Origin: Methylotuvimicrobium buryatense 5G
GTDB taxonomy: Bacteria > Pseudomonadota > Gammaproteobacteria > Methylococcales > Methylomonadaceae
DNA: 64,000 bases
Direction of reading: 5' to 3'
Assembly (NCBI RefSeq): GCF_000341735.1
Contig: NZ_KB455575.1
Location: 3,744,286 to 3,808,285 of the forward strand
Part shown: positions 8,161 through 16,518 of the stretch, one piece after another
How positions within the stretch are numbered: the first letter of the stretch is position 1
How the letters are laid out: each line of letters opens with the position of its first letter
The notes under the pieces: model-generated
Database searches by the model: none
The model's input: the letters and a program-made list of their open reading frames with translations, nothing else
What the model was told of the DNA's origin: nothing
Made by a program: the position numbers and the translations under genes

Positions 8161-9939
8161 ATGAAAACTTTATTGATATTAACTTTAAGCGCAGCATTTT
8201 TAAGCGTATCCGGCCTGGCTGCGGCCGATATACAAAACGGCCCGAATCCTTACAATCCGGGATACGGTTTCGATGCCCCGCATGCGGCATCTTGGGGCGG
8301 ATGGGCGCGCGGCGATGCCGGTACGCTCTACGCCGAATGGGATACCTTCATCGATGCTTCCTATGGTACTGCAACCGACCGCACCGCAGCTCCGGACGTC
8401 GGCGAAGCCAATGTCTCCGATGCTTTTGCCGCTTGGAGTGCCGGGACTTTTGTTGCCGGCTCGGGAAACCTTTACAGTTTTTCGGTTCCTCAAAACTATA
8501 ATTTCTCGGTTACCGGTAACGTCGGTATGGGACAGGTTCGAGCTGTTCTGCAATTCGAAGCTTCGGGCATACAGATGAATTATGACTCGATTAAATTAAA
8601 CAATTTGGCGCCTACCTTTACCGAGAAAACGTTTTATGATGATGCCTTCCCAAGCTCTATGGGCCCAACCGATTTAGTACACTACCTGGCTATCTGGGAC
8701 TTACCTGCAGAACCTGTCACATATAATTTTTCATTCAATAGTCCACCACATCAAAGCCTAACTCAGGTTGCGATCGATATTGCCGCGGCTTCTCTTTTTG
8801 ATCATGATCTTGAGCCTGGGCCGACACCGGATCCCGATACAACGCCGGATTCGCCTGCATGGACCCGATTAGACCTTGCTGTCGTGGATATGCTGAACGA
8901 TGTACCAAGTCTATTGGCCCAGATTGGCGAAAAAGCCTACTTGCTACCTGAAAACGCAAACAGAAGTTTTGCAGTGACCGATACTGGGATTTTATCCAGT
9001 CTAAAAGAATACGTAAGTACGATTACAGACGGTAAGCTTTATATCTTGGGTATGGAAACGACTAGAGTTTACGAGTTAAATGAAGATCATCTTGTGGAAC
9101 AGTCTGAACTTGATGCCATGCCGACATCCCGGTTCGAGGCAACTGCGCTAACTACGGATCGAGGGGAGATATTTGTCTTCGGCGGCAAACAAACCCGGCC
9201 GAATGGCACAAGCAGATTGATCAATCGTCTCGAAAGCTTTAATCCCGAAACTAATGAATGGAAAAGGCATCGCAACATACCCGGTATTAATCGGCGCGAA
9301 GGCGCCGCCTTGGCCGCTGTCTCTATCGACGGCAAAGCCCACGCATATCTTCTAGGCGGCGGCGTGTTGCAAAGAAATAGACTATTCGGTGCGATTGCGG
9401 CCTACGATTTTGAGCTCAATCGCTGGGAGACGAGAGCCATGACTCCGATGCCGACGCCGAGGGCATTTCAAAGCGGTATACAGGCCCCGGTGTTGGATGG
9501 AAAAATCTATCTAATCGGCGGACGCTCCGTTAATAGCGCCGGCGGCTTGGCCAAGTCGGATAAAGTCGAAATCTATGACCCGGTGTCCAATACTTGGCAA
9601 ATCGGCCCGAATTTGCCTAAAGAGATAGCCGAGCCGGTATCGTTCGCGACCGATGGAAAAATCTACGTCATCGATGCAGCTCAACAAACTGAGCAATCGG
9701 CAATAACGGCATGGGAACTGGATGGCACCTGGAAACCCTGGCTGGAAGAAGACCAAACCTGCGATTTAGATGGGGACGGACGATTCACTAATCGCGATGT
9801 CAATTTGTTTGCCCGTGCTTGTAGAGCCGGAACGGCTTACTGGAATTGCGATTTAACCGAAGACGGTGCGCCTATCGCCAGAAATATAAGGGAATATCGG
9901 CGCCAATGGAGTGATTATTGGAACCAAGCATGCCCCTAA
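8161..9939 (+). CDS. secreted Kelch-repeat protein with dockerin-like Ca-binding tail
   Basis: 592 aa. Signal peptide MKTLLILTLSAAFLSVSGLAAA. Residues ~25-215 are an exported beta-sandwich-like domain (NPYNPGYGFDAPHAASWGGWARGD...), also found as a relic at 10203-10413. A DxDPDTTP linker follows, then Kelch-like repeats at ~290-520 (IFVFGGKQ, FNPETNEWKRH, IYLIGGRS, YDPVSNTWQIGPNLP). The last ~55 residues contain DLDGDGRFTNRDVNLFARAC and CDLTEDG loops typical of dockerin/EF-hand calcium sites. Function is unknown: probably an extracellular binding or scaffold protein. It has no sorting tail of its own, unlike the relic next door. It begins 168 bp after the 85-aa gene, and no Fur box was seen in that gap. 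Confidence 0.75.
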   Translation: MKTLLILTLSAAFLSVSGLAAADIQNGPNPYNPGYGFDAPHAASWGGWARGDAGTLYAEWDTFIDASYGTATDRTAAPDVGEANVSDAFAAWSAGTFVAGSGNLYSFSVPQNYNFSVTGNVGMGQVRAVLQFEASGIQMNYDSIKLNNLAPTFTEKTFYDDAFPSSMGPTDLVHYLAIWDLPAEPVTYNFSFNSPPHQSLTQVAIDIAAASLFDHDLEPGPTPDPDTTPDSPAWTRLDLAVVDMLNDVPSLLAQIGEKAYLLPENANRSFAVTDTGILSSLKEYVSTITDGKLYILGMETTRVYELNEDHLVEQSELDAMPTSRFEATALTTDRGEIFVFGGKQTRPNGTSRLINRLESFNPETNEWKRHRNIPGINRREGAALAAVSIDGKAHAYLLGGGVLQRNRLFGAIAAYDFELNRWETRAMTPMPTPRAFQSGIQAPVLDGKIYLIGGRSVNSAGGLAKSDKVEIYDPVSNTWQIGPNLPKEIAEPVSFATDGKIYVIDAAQQTEQSAITAWELDGTWKPWLEEDQTCDLDGDGRFTNRDVNLFARACRAGTAYWNCDLTEDGAPIARNIREYRRQWSDYWNQACP

Positions 9940-10016
9940 GTGATAAAGCGAGGGTGTTATTCATGACTCAGTTAATAAAAAAAGCTGTATCGCCGTATTG
10001 GCCGGCTATGCCGGTC

Positions 10017-10176
10017 TATACCCATCGCAGATCAAAATTCGGCGCCGGGGTGTCCGTCAAAGGACGCCGTGAATACATCCCTGTAGGCTCTATGCCAGCT
10101 CCATGCTGGCAAAGCCTTTGCCACACACCCCGGCGCCTCCTCAGGCACTGCCGAAACTTGAAGTGCGAAAGGTATA
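10017..10176 (+). repeat. TATACC-type TIR element
   Basis: 160-bp element with imperfect inverted ends TATACCCATCGCAG.TCAAAATTCGGC-like on the left and GAAACTTGAAGTGCGAAAGGTATA on the right. It carries the internal hairpin module GGACGCCGTGAATAC..CC. Other copies are at 16261-16422, 21395-21556 and 41731-41889, with fragments at 47921-47969 and 59397-59489. A long frame reading through it from 9918 is not a gene. Confidence 0.75.
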
Positions 10177-10202
10177 GCTGCGGCCGATCTTTTCCAGAGA
10201 TC

Positions 10203-10413
10203 TCTAATCCTATGTACTCGCCTACGGTTTCGATAATTCCCATGAAGCCATTTTGGGTAGTTGGACTCGAGGCGGCGACGGGAGCTTATACGCCAAATGG
10301 TACGCATTATTACCGAGGTTCCCGTTCCAGCCTTCGCCTGGCTGTTGAGTTCGAGCGTGCTGGGCTTGATCGGTTGGCGGCGCAGACAAAATGTGTCTGC
10401 GATTTTAGGCTAA
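10203..10413 (+). pseudogene. relic of a VPLPA-CTERM paralogue of the Kelch protein
   Basis: Around 10206-10305 one frame reads YGFDNSHEAILGSWTRGG and then DGSLYAKWYALLP. This is clearly homologous to YGFDAPHAASWGGWARGD / AGTLYAEWDTFID near the N-terminus of the 8161 gene. About 10 bp later a different frame (10318-10413) reads VPVPAFAWLLSSSVLGLIGW then RRRQNVSAILG and a stop, a textbook VPLPA/PEP-CTERM sorting signal. The two parts are out of frame and the middle is missing, so a whole paralogue has collapsed to its ends. The TIR element at 10017-10176 sits at its left edge. Confidence 0.7.
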
Positions 10414-10496
10414 ACCCTATCAACCCCGCACCGGACAATTCGGCCCGGCTAGGGCCATATTTTAATCTAAAAGCGCCTAAGCGCCCGGAGGATGAA

Positions 10497-10775
10497 ATGT
10501 ATCGAATACAGACGCAACCGGCTAGCCCCGGTCCCGCCGAAATCGAGAAGGAAATTCGGCTGTACATGCACCTATATCTCACGCAACGAGTATGGTTCAT
10601 ATCGCAGGCGGTAGTCGAACTGATCGACGCACTGATCGGCCATCCCGACTTCGACGGAACGCCTGAACAGCGCTGCGGTTTCATACGCCTGGCAGGAGTT
10701 TGGCGCTGCATTGCATGGATAGACCGCTGTACGCAGACTCAGTCGTCCGGTTACGAAAATTCGCAAGAGGAATGA
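10497..10775 (+). CDS. 92-aa protein before the haem-degrading factor, unknown
   Basis: ATG 10497 has a GGAGGA ribosome site 5 bp upstream. The stop (10775) overlaps the start region of the haem-degrading factor, so the pair is coupled. It is a soluble helical protein with MHLYLTQRVWFISQAVVELIDALIG and GFIRLAGVWRCIAW segments. It has exactly the length of the 5029 protein and a loosely similar core, hence a possible paralogue. I do not recognise the family. A longer frame starting at 9918 reads through a repeat and a pseudogene and is rejected. Confidence 0.65.
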   Translation: MYRIQTQPASPGPAEIEKEIRLYMHLYLTQRVWFISQAVVELIDALIGHPDFDGTPEQRCGFIRLAGVWRCIAWIDRCTQTQSSGYENSQEE

Positions 10776-10777
10776 TC

Positions 10778-11779
10778 ATGTGCCAAGCAAACGATAGTCG
10801 AACGAACTCGATTTCTCCCGAGGCGTTAAAACGCCGCTGGGACGAACTACGCGAGAACAGGCCGCAATTGCGGATTAGGGAGGCCGCTTCCGCTTTGGAA
10901 GTCAGCGAGGTCGAACTCCTGGCGACCGGCTGCGGAGAAAACGCGACTCGTCTTGAGGCCGATTGGCTCAGTCTGTTGAACGGAATCCAATCCCTTGGCC
11001 CGGTGCTTGCGTTGACACGCAACGATGATGCGGTGCACGAAAAAACCGGTTTTTACCAAAGTATCCGGCTGACCGATACCGGCGGACAGATTCAGGGTGA
11101 AAACATCGACCTGTTTTTGGATTTTCGCCATTGGCATTCTGCTTTCGCCGTGACCGAACAAACTCGTCAGGGAGCTCGCGACAGTCTGCATTTTTTCGAT
11201 CGCGACGGTACTGCCGTGCATAAGATTTACATGACCGAAAGCAGATGTATACCGGCCTACCGGGCCTTGATCGAACGTTACCGCTCCGAAGATCAATCCC
11301 AACGGCAATATGTCGAACCTCCGGTGCTAAACATTGATTCGGTAGCCGCCGTGGCCGGCAACGATAGGCTAGGACAGGCATGGCATGAGCGTTTGATCGC
11401 CTGTGGAGCCGTGCCTTATCAAAGCACCGAGCCGCTGCAAACCGAACGACTGCCGCCCTCGTCGTTTCGGCGTTTCATGGAAAAAGCGTCAGAAATCGGC
11501 GCCGGTTTGACCGTTTTAGTAGGCAATGCCGGCGCGCTGCAGGTTCATTCGGGCCCGATCGAGAAACTGATGATCACCGGCCCCTGGTTCAACGTGCTCG
11601 ACGACGGTTTCAACCTGCATTTGAAGGAAGACGCGTTGGCGGAGCTTCGTCTGGCCGAACGGCGGGCAGGTAATACTTCGGTCAATACTCTGGAGCTTTA
11701 CGATGCCGCCGGGCGTCATATCGCGATGATTCTCTTCGAGCATGCGGATTTGGGCGAATGCTTTACGACGGATGTTTGA
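10778..11779 (+). CDS. hmuS: haem-degrading/transfer factor HmuS-like
   Basis: 333-aa cytosolic protein of the HemS/HmuS/ChuS family, which accepts haem after import and degrades or hands it on. The family's duplicated architecture is visible. The N-terminal repeat contains LRIREAASALEVSEVELLAT, then HEKTGFYQSI and DLFLDFRHWHSAFAV. The C-terminal repeat contains ASEIGAGLTVLVGNAGALQVHSGPI, then WFNVLDDGFNLHLKEDALAE. I chose ATG 10778 because AAGAGG lies 8 bp upstream; ATG 10772 is too close. The stop at 11777-11779 touches a repeat that may help end the transcript. Confidence 0.88.
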   Translation: MCQANDSRTNSISPEALKRRWDELRENRPQLRIREAASALEVSEVELLATGCGENATRLEADWLSLLNGIQSLGPVLALTRNDDAVHEKTGFYQSIRLTDTGGQIQGENIDLFLDFRHWHSAFAVTEQTRQGARDSLHFFDRDGTAVHKIYMTESRCIPAYRALIERYRSEDQSQRQYVEPPVLNIDSVAAVAGNDRLGQAWHERLIACGAVPYQSTEPLQTERLPPSSFRRFMEKASEIGAGLTVLVGNAGALQVHSGPIEKLMITGPWFNVLDDGFNLHLKEDALAELRLAERRAGNTSVNTLELYDAAGRHIAMILFEHADLGECFTTDV

Positions 11780-12125
11780 ACCTGAAAAGAGCAGTTGGCA
11801 TGTAAGTATTCAGTCCCCCTCTTTGAAAAAGAGGGGCTAGGGGAGATTTTTTAAATAAATCCCCCTCAATCCCCCTTTTTCAAAGTGGGATGCCAACAAT
11901 ACGCCTGGATTGCGGTAATTTGCCAACGGGGTCTGAATACTTACGTTGGCATGTGTTGTAGACCGTTCGTGCTGAGCCAAGTCGAAGCATGAAGGGGCTA
12001 CAACACTTTCACCGGCCTGGTGAAGCCTCAAACTATCCATCACCCTTCGACAGGGCTCTCCTGAGCGTAGACGAAGGGGTCAGGGCGAACGGTAGTTTGG
12101 GGCTCTCAACTGCTCTTTTTAGGTT
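11779..12125. repeat. AACCTAAAAAGAGC TIR element, copy A (carries nested MITE)
   Basis: Ends AACCTGAAAAGAGCAGTTG (11779-11797) and CAACTGCTCTTTTTAGGTT (12107-12125), 18 of 19 complementary. The interior has the TGTTGTAGACCGTTCGTGCT repeat with its CTACAACA partner. A 143-bp MITE (11802-11944) has inserted near the left end. Uninterrupted copies are at 29860-30045 and 38014-38121. Confidence 0.75.
11802..11944. repeat. GTAAG-ended MITE with 8-bp TSD, copy 1
   Basis: 143 bp, ends GTAAGTATTCAGTCCCC and GGGGTCTGAATACTTAC (16 of 17 complementary). It is flanked by a perfect direct repeat GTTGGCAT (11794-11801 and 11945-11952). The GTAA terminus plus 8-bp duplication is what IS66-family elements produce, so a related transposase is the likely mobiliser (inference). 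Copy 2 is at 23970-24113. Confidence 0.82.
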
Positions 12126-12219
12126 GAATGTTTATCAACCCAAATTTCGCTATGCCGACCATCGTAAATTCAACAACATAACGGGCAATTCTTTTTGAAA
12201 TAACTAACGAGACAATGAC

Positions 12220-12768
12220 ATGAACGATACCACAGTAGATTTTGAACAAGTCCGTGAGGACTGCAACCGCCTGACCGATTCTTTCGATTCGGTGTTGATG
12301 GCGACCGTAGGTTTGGACGGTAAGCCGGAAGCCAGTTACGCAGCCTATGTGAAATACCAAGGCGATTATTACATCTATATCAGCGAATTGGCGGCTCATA
12401 CCCGCAATCTTTCGGAGAACGACAAGGTCAGTCTGTTGTTCATAGAAGATGAAGATAAAGCATCGCATTTATTCGCGCGGCAACGGGCCACGTTTCAAGG
12501 GCAGGCCGAAGAAATCGCGAGGGATAGCGAACAATTTCATTTTGTCATGGATGCGTTTCAACAGAAATTCGGGCAATTCATCGATATGCTGAAAAAATTG
12601 CAGGACTTCCATTTGTTTCGTATTCATCCGACGAAAGGATCGTTTGTACAAGGTTTTGCCCGCGCTTTCACGATCGAAGGCGAAGCCTTGGACGAATTCC
12701 GCCATGTCAACGATACCGGGCATCGGAACAGCGCACAAAGCAAGCCGGAATCGATGCCGGCGCATTGA
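12220..12768 (+). CDS. HugZ/HutZ-like haem utilisation protein
   Basis: 182-aa member of the pyridoxamine-5'-phosphate-oxidase-like split-barrel fold. The N-terminal strand LMATVGLDGKPEASYAAYVKY and the FHLFRIHPTKGSFVQGFARAF segment are typical of HugZ/HutZ haem-handling proteins. The C-terminal FRHVNDTGHRNS stretch provides the His-rich loop used for haem binding in that family. It probably acts as a cytosolic haem-binding or haem-degrading enzyme alongside HmuS. It lies between the haem-degrading factor and the HmuTUV genes, separated from both by repeats. The start follows AACGAGACAATGAC. Confidence 0.82.
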   Translation: MNDTTVDFEQVREDCNRLTDSFDSVLMATVGLDGKPEASYAAYVKYQGDYYIYISELAAHTRNLSENDKVSLLFIEDEDKASHLFARQRATFQGQAEEIARDSEQFHFVMDAFQQKFGQFIDMLKKLQDFHLFRIHPTKGSFVQGFARAFTIEGEALDEFRHVNDTGHRNSAQSKPESMPAH

Positions 12769-13088
12769 TTTCGGATATCGTGATAAAAACCTCCTGGAGC
12801 TATGAGCTTTGTTGAGGGTTCGGTAACTCGCTTGACAGGACGCCGTAAATACGTCCGTGTAGGCTTGACGGCGGCGACTGATTGCCAAGGATGGCATGAA
12901 TGCGGATTTTGCATTACGCCATGGGTGGCGTGTATTAGGACAATGCAGGAGCAAAAATCTGCAAACGACAAGGATGGCGTGAATGCAGATTTTGCAGGAG
13001 CAAAAATCTGCCCTGCCGCCGACACCTGTCAATCGAGCAACCGAACCCTCTATCAAATAGGGAAGTTATTTAAGACCAAACCTTTCAA
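12767..13088. repeat. GGATTTSGT TIR element, copy 1
   Basis: About 320 bp. Left end GATTTCGGATATCGTGATAAA continues as GAGGGTTCGGTAACTCGCTT. The right end is the inverted partner (AACCGAACCCTC...GGAAGTTATTTAAGACCAAA). The interior contains the GGACGCCGTAAATACGTCC module and two GCCATGGGTGGCG / GATGGCGTGAATGCAGATTT blocks. It starts inside the stop codon of the preceding gene. A 120-codon frame inside it is not a gene. Confidence 0.7.
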
Positions 13089-13103
13089 GGTCAGTAACAC
13101 AAC

Positions 13104-13976
13104 ATGCATAAAAACAAACTATTCAAGATCGTCCGTACCGTCATGTGTTGCGTCGTGTTCGTAACTGCAGGCGCTTCGGCAAGCGAGCCGCGTATCGTTG
13201 CGGTCGGCGGCGCATTGACCGAAATTGTCTATGCACTCGGTGCGGAAAACCTGTTGGCCGGCGTCGACACAACCAGTCAATGGCCTGAAGCTGCGAAAGC
13301 ATTACCGCAGGTAGGCTATATGCGCAATCTTTCGGCAGAAGGCATTTTGTCGCTAATGCCGACTCTATTGTTGACGACGCAAAGTTCGGGGCCGCAAACG
13401 GTTATCGAGCAGATCCGACAAGCCGGTGTGGAAATCAAAACCGTTAACGAAGACAATTCGGCGGACGGCGTGGTGTCCAAAATTCGAGCCGTCGCCGAAT
13501 GGTTGAATGCGACCGAACAGGGCGAGCGCTTGGCGAAACAGGTACAGGAAGATTTCGATCGACTCGATCGATTCACGTCCGGGATTGCGAAACGTCCGAA
13601 AGTATTGTTTGTGCTGGCTATATCGCGCGGCGCTCCGATCGTCTCGGGTGAGGGAACGCCTGCCGATGCGATGATCCGTATCGCCGGCGGCGACAATGCT
13701 TTGAAAGGTTTCGAAGGCTTTAAGCCGGCAAGTAGCGAAGCTTTGATCGAAGCAGCGCCGGATGTGATCGTGTTGACCGATATGGCAGCGAATGCGATCG
13801 GCGGCATCGAGCGCTTGTTCGACATGCCCGGTTTCGGTGCGACACCGGCCGGCAAGCTAGGCAAAGCGGTAACGATGGATGCCCTGTATTTGTTGGGATT
13901 CGGCCCGAGATCCGGTCAAGCCGCGTTGGATTTAGCGACGCGCCTGCGCACCGTCGATACCGTGGCGTCTGAATGA
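13104..13976 (+). CDS. hmuT: haem ABC transporter periplasmic binding protein
   Basis: 290-aa substrate-binding protein of the FepB/BtuF/HmuT type with a signal peptide (KIVRTVMCCVVFVTAGASA-SE). The mature N-terminus EPRIVAVGGALTEIVYALGAENLLAGVDTTSQWP and the PQVGYMRNLSAEGILSLMPTLLL segment are typical of HmuT proteins. It binds haem in the periplasm and delivers it to HmuU. Its stop overlaps the hmuU start by 4 bp. AAGGTC lies upstream. The upstream element (12767-13088) separates it from hugZ, so a promoter may lie in or beside that repeat; no Fur box was seen. Confidence 0.9.
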   Translation: MHKNKLFKIVRTVMCCVVFVTAGASASEPRIVAVGGALTEIVYALGAENLLAGVDTTSQWPEAAKALPQVGYMRNLSAEGILSLMPTLLLTTQSSGPQTVIEQIRQAGVEIKTVNEDNSADGVVSKIRAVAEWLNATEQGERLAKQVQEDFDRLDRFTSGIAKRPKVLFVLAISRGAPIVSGEGTPADAMIRIAGGDNALKGFEGFKPASSEALIEAAPDVIVLTDMAANAIGGIERLFDMPGFGATPAGKLGKAVTMDALYLLGFGPRSGQAALDLATRLRTVDTVASE

Positions 13977-15043
13977 TGAAAGCGGCGTTTGCAATGTCTG
14001 GCGAAACGAAACGTTATGCAGTTCTGAGCGGTTTGACGCTGCTGCTGTTTGTAACGGCCGTCGTATCGCTCGGGATCGGCGCCTATTCGATTTCACCGGG
14101 GCAAGTACTCGCCATTCTGAGCGAGGTTTTCGGTCTGCAACTGCCCTGGTCGTTCGATGACGGCCATCGCGCCGTATTGGAATCGATACGCGGTCCGCGT
14201 ATCGCACTCGGCGTGTTGATTGGCGCGACGCTGGCCGTCTCGGGAGCGGCAATGCAGGGCTTGTTCCGTAACCCGCTTGCCGACCCGGCATTGATCGGCG
14301 TATCGAGCGGCGCGGCATTGGCAGCGGTCGCTGCGATCGTGCTCGAAACCAGCCTGCTGCGGAACGTGGCGCAAATACTCGGTTATTATTATCTGCCTGC
14401 AGCGGCTTTTTCAGGCGGATTCGCGGTGACTTGGTTGGTCTACCGTTTCGCCGGTTCCGGCGGCCGTCTCGATATCGCTTCGCTGCTGCTGGCCGGAATC
14501 GCCGTCAACGCATTGGCAGGTTCCTTAACGGGGTTGTTGACTTCGATCGCAGACGATCAGCAATTGCGTACCTTAACATTTTGGAGCATGGGCAGTCTCG
14601 GCGGCGCTAACTGGAGTCAAGTCGCCGCCGGCTTGCCGTTTTTTTTGCTGAACTTGTTGCTGCTCCCGTATTTTTCAAGCGCTTTGAATGCGCTATTACT
14701 CGGCGAGGCGGAAGCCGGCCATCTCGGATTTTCGGTCGAAACCGTCAAAACCGCAGTGATCGTTTTGGTTGCACTCGGTGTGGGCTGTTGCGTCGCATTG
14801 GGCGGCATCATCGGTTTCATAGGGCTGGTCGTACCGCATTTGCTGCGGCTCAGGCTCGGTCCGGACCATCGCATTATACTGCCGGGTTCGGCTTTGCTCG
14901 GCGCCAGTCTATTGTTGGCATCGGACGGTCTGGCACGTAGCTTGGCCGTACCTGCCGAAATACCGATCGGGATCGTCACCGGCGTTTTGGGCAGTCCGTT
15001 CTTTTTGTGGTTACTGTATCGGCAACGGATGCTAGGAGGCTGA
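13973..15043 (+). CDS. hmuU: haem ABC transporter permease
   Basis: 356-aa FecCD-family permease with about ten transmembrane helices. Family landmarks: the RGPRIALGVLIGATLAVSGAAMQGLFRNPLADPALIGVSSGAALAA block (residues ~80-125), the cytoplasmic coupling region, and FIGLVVPHLLRLRLGPDHRIILPGSALLGASLLLASDGLAR. The last strand IPIGIVTGVLGSPFFLWLLYR is also canonical. It forms the homodimeric channel of the HmuTUV importer. Start ATG 13973 overlaps the hmuT stop (ATGA). The hmuV ribosome site AGGAGG lies across its own stop. Confidence 0.92.
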   Translation: MMKAAFAMSGETKRYAVLSGLTLLLFVTAVVSLGIGAYSISPGQVLAILSEVFGLQLPWSFDDGHRAVLESIRGPRIALGVLIGATLAVSGAAMQGLFRNPLADPALIGVSSGAALAAVAAIVLETSLLRNVAQILGYYYLPAAAFSGGFAVTWLVYRFAGSGGRLDIASLLLAGIAVNALAGSLTGLLTSIADDQQLRTLTFWSMGSLGGANWSQVAAGLPFFLLNLLLLPYFSSALNALLLGEAEAGHLGFSVETVKTAVIVLVALGVGCCVALGGIIGFIGLVVPHLLRLRLGPDHRIILPGSALLGASLLLASDGLARSLAVPAEIPIGIVTGVLGSPFFLWLLYRQRMLGG

Positions 15044-15847
15044 ATGCTGGAGGCGCGTAAGATAGTTGTCGGCATCGGCGGCAAGCGTTTGTTGAACGAT
15101 ATCACGCTGTGCGTTAAGCCCGGCGAAGTACTCGCGGTCGTTGGGCCGAACGGCGCAGGCAAGTCGACATTGCTGAAAACAATGTGCGGCGATTTGAAAC
15201 CGCGGCACGGTTTTATTACCATGAACGGCACCGAGCTCGACGATTGGCCGATAGCCGAACTGGCCCGTGTGCGCGGCGTGCTGCCGCAAAACTCGACGCT
15301 ATCGTTTCCGTTCACGGTACTCGAGGTCGTAGCGATGGGGCGCTGCCCGCATCGGCGTAACGGCGATCCGGCGCACGACAATGCTATCATTCGGCAAGCA
15401 ATGGCATTGACCGATACCGAAATGTTCGTCGATAGAATTTATACTACGCTATCGGGCGGCGAGCGTCAGCGCGTACAATTGGCGAGAGTTTTGACGCAGA
15501 TATGGGAACCGGTCGGTGATCTGCCTCGCTATTTATTGCTCGACGAGCCGACATCGGCGCTCGATCTTGCGCATCAGCATAGCGTGTTGGCGATCGCCAG
15601 ACGATTCGCCGACCGTTTTCAGGCCGGCGTTCTGGCGATTCTGCACGATTTGAATTTGGCTGCACTCTATGCCGACCGTATTGCGGTTCTGCATTCGGGT
15701 CGCTTGATGGCATTCGACAGTCCGGACCGGGTTTTAGATGCCGATTTGATCATGGAAATTTTCGGCTATCCGGTAACGATAGCCGTTCACCCTACTAAAA
15801 CGAATTGTCCGCTGGTGATTCCGCATTTGTTGCAAAATGCCGAATGA
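15044..15847 (+). CDS. hmuV: haem ABC transporter ATPase
   Basis: 267-aa ABC ATPase. Walker A GPNGAGKSTLLKTM (about residue 35), signature LSGGERQRVQLARVL, Walker B YLLLDEPTSALD and switch His in ILHDLNLAALYADRI are all intact. It powers HmuU and matches HmuV proteins in length. It abuts hmuU with no gap, so the three genes form one unit. No terminator is evident right after it. Confidence 0.93.
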   Translation: MLEARKIVVGIGGKRLLNDITLCVKPGEVLAVVGPNGAGKSTLLKTMCGDLKPRHGFITMNGTELDDWPIAELARVRGVLPQNSTLSFPFTVLEVVAMGRCPHRRNGDPAHDNAIIRQAMALTDTEMFVDRIYTTLSGGERQRVQLARVLTQIWEPVGDLPRYLLLDEPTSALDLAHQHSVLAIARRFADRFQAGVLAILHDLNLAALYADRIAVLHSGRLMAFDSPDRVLDADLIMEIFGYPVTIAVHPTKTNCPLVIPHLLQNAE

Positions 15848-15894
15848 ATACAGACACCTGCCTAACAGTCGAATTGCGAATACAGAACGACAAA

Positions 15895-16053
15895 TTACAA
15901 GCGAGTCATCTTATCCCGATTCCTTTTCCGGTAAATAAAAATCCCTGTGACTACAATGCCAGCGGTTAAAATCAGCATCAAAATGGGATGTTGATAAAAC
16001 AAATCAAAAAAAGCGCCTACGCCTTGCGATGAGCCGCGATAGTAAGGTCCCAT
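15895..16053 (-). CDS. 52-aa single-span membrane protein
   Basis: A short minus-strand gene with a strong ribosome site (GAGGAGGAACTT directly before ATG at 16053). The product starts MGPYYRGSSQGVGAFFDLF, followed by one transmembrane helix (PILMLILTAGIVVTGIFIY) and a basic RKRNRDKMTRL tail, giving an N-out/C-in topology. I do not recognise the family. It is convergent to hmuV, with no co-directional neighbour for about 800 bp on either side. Confidence 0.6.
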   Translation of the reverse strand: MGPYYRGSSQGVGAFFDLFYQHPILMLILTAGIVVTGIFIYRKRNRDKMTRL

Positions 16054-16260
16054 AAGTTCCTCCTCGGTTGAATATGAATTTTAAGAGCATACCTTCAGAA
16101 TGTGCTTTGTCTATTCCTTTTATACCGCACATTACCGAACCCGAAGACAGGTCCCCACCACCCAGGTGCGCGATGCTCACCCTGCACCTGGCGTTTTCTA
16201 GCCTATGGTCACCAACAGTTTCTAGAATATTTTGAGATTAAAAAGTGTGAACACAAAAAC

Positions 16261-16422
16261 TATCCCCTTTGCTAGTCAAATTTCGGCGTCGGGGTGCCCG
16301 TCAAAGGACGCCGTGAATACGTCCATGTAGGCTCTATGCCAGCATCCATGCTGGCAAAGCCTTTGCCGAGCACCCCGGCGCCTCCATACGCTAATGCCGA
16401 AATTTGAAGTGCGAAAGGTATA
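16261..16422 (+). repeat. TATACC-type TIR element
   Basis: 162 bp, ends TATCCCCTTTGCTAGTCAAA and TTTGAAGTGCGAAAGGTATA. It contains the GGACGCCGTGAATACGTCC module and a GCCAGCATCCATGCTGGC hairpin. It is close to the 10017-10176 copy. Confidence 0.75.
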
Positions 16423-16518
16423 CATAAGTCAAAAATTACCCTTTTGCAATCTTAACCAATGAGACCTCGATACCCTTTATTGTCACTTAAAACCCTCGGA
16501 TATCCCGCACTTAACGCT

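Noticed and set aside
9918-10496. Upstream extension of the 10497-10775 frame to 9918 (285 codons)
   Set aside because: It reads through a TIR repeat and the out-of-frame paralogue relic. The real start with GGAGGA is at 10497.
11820-11890. CCCCCTC...GAGGGG blocks as terminators of the HmuS gene
   Set aside because: They belong to the body of the MITE and occur identically at 23990-24060, so they are element sequence.
12802-13164. 120-codon frame between hugZ and hmuT
   Set aside because: It lies almost wholly inside a TIR repeat, and similar frames appear in every copy of that repeat.
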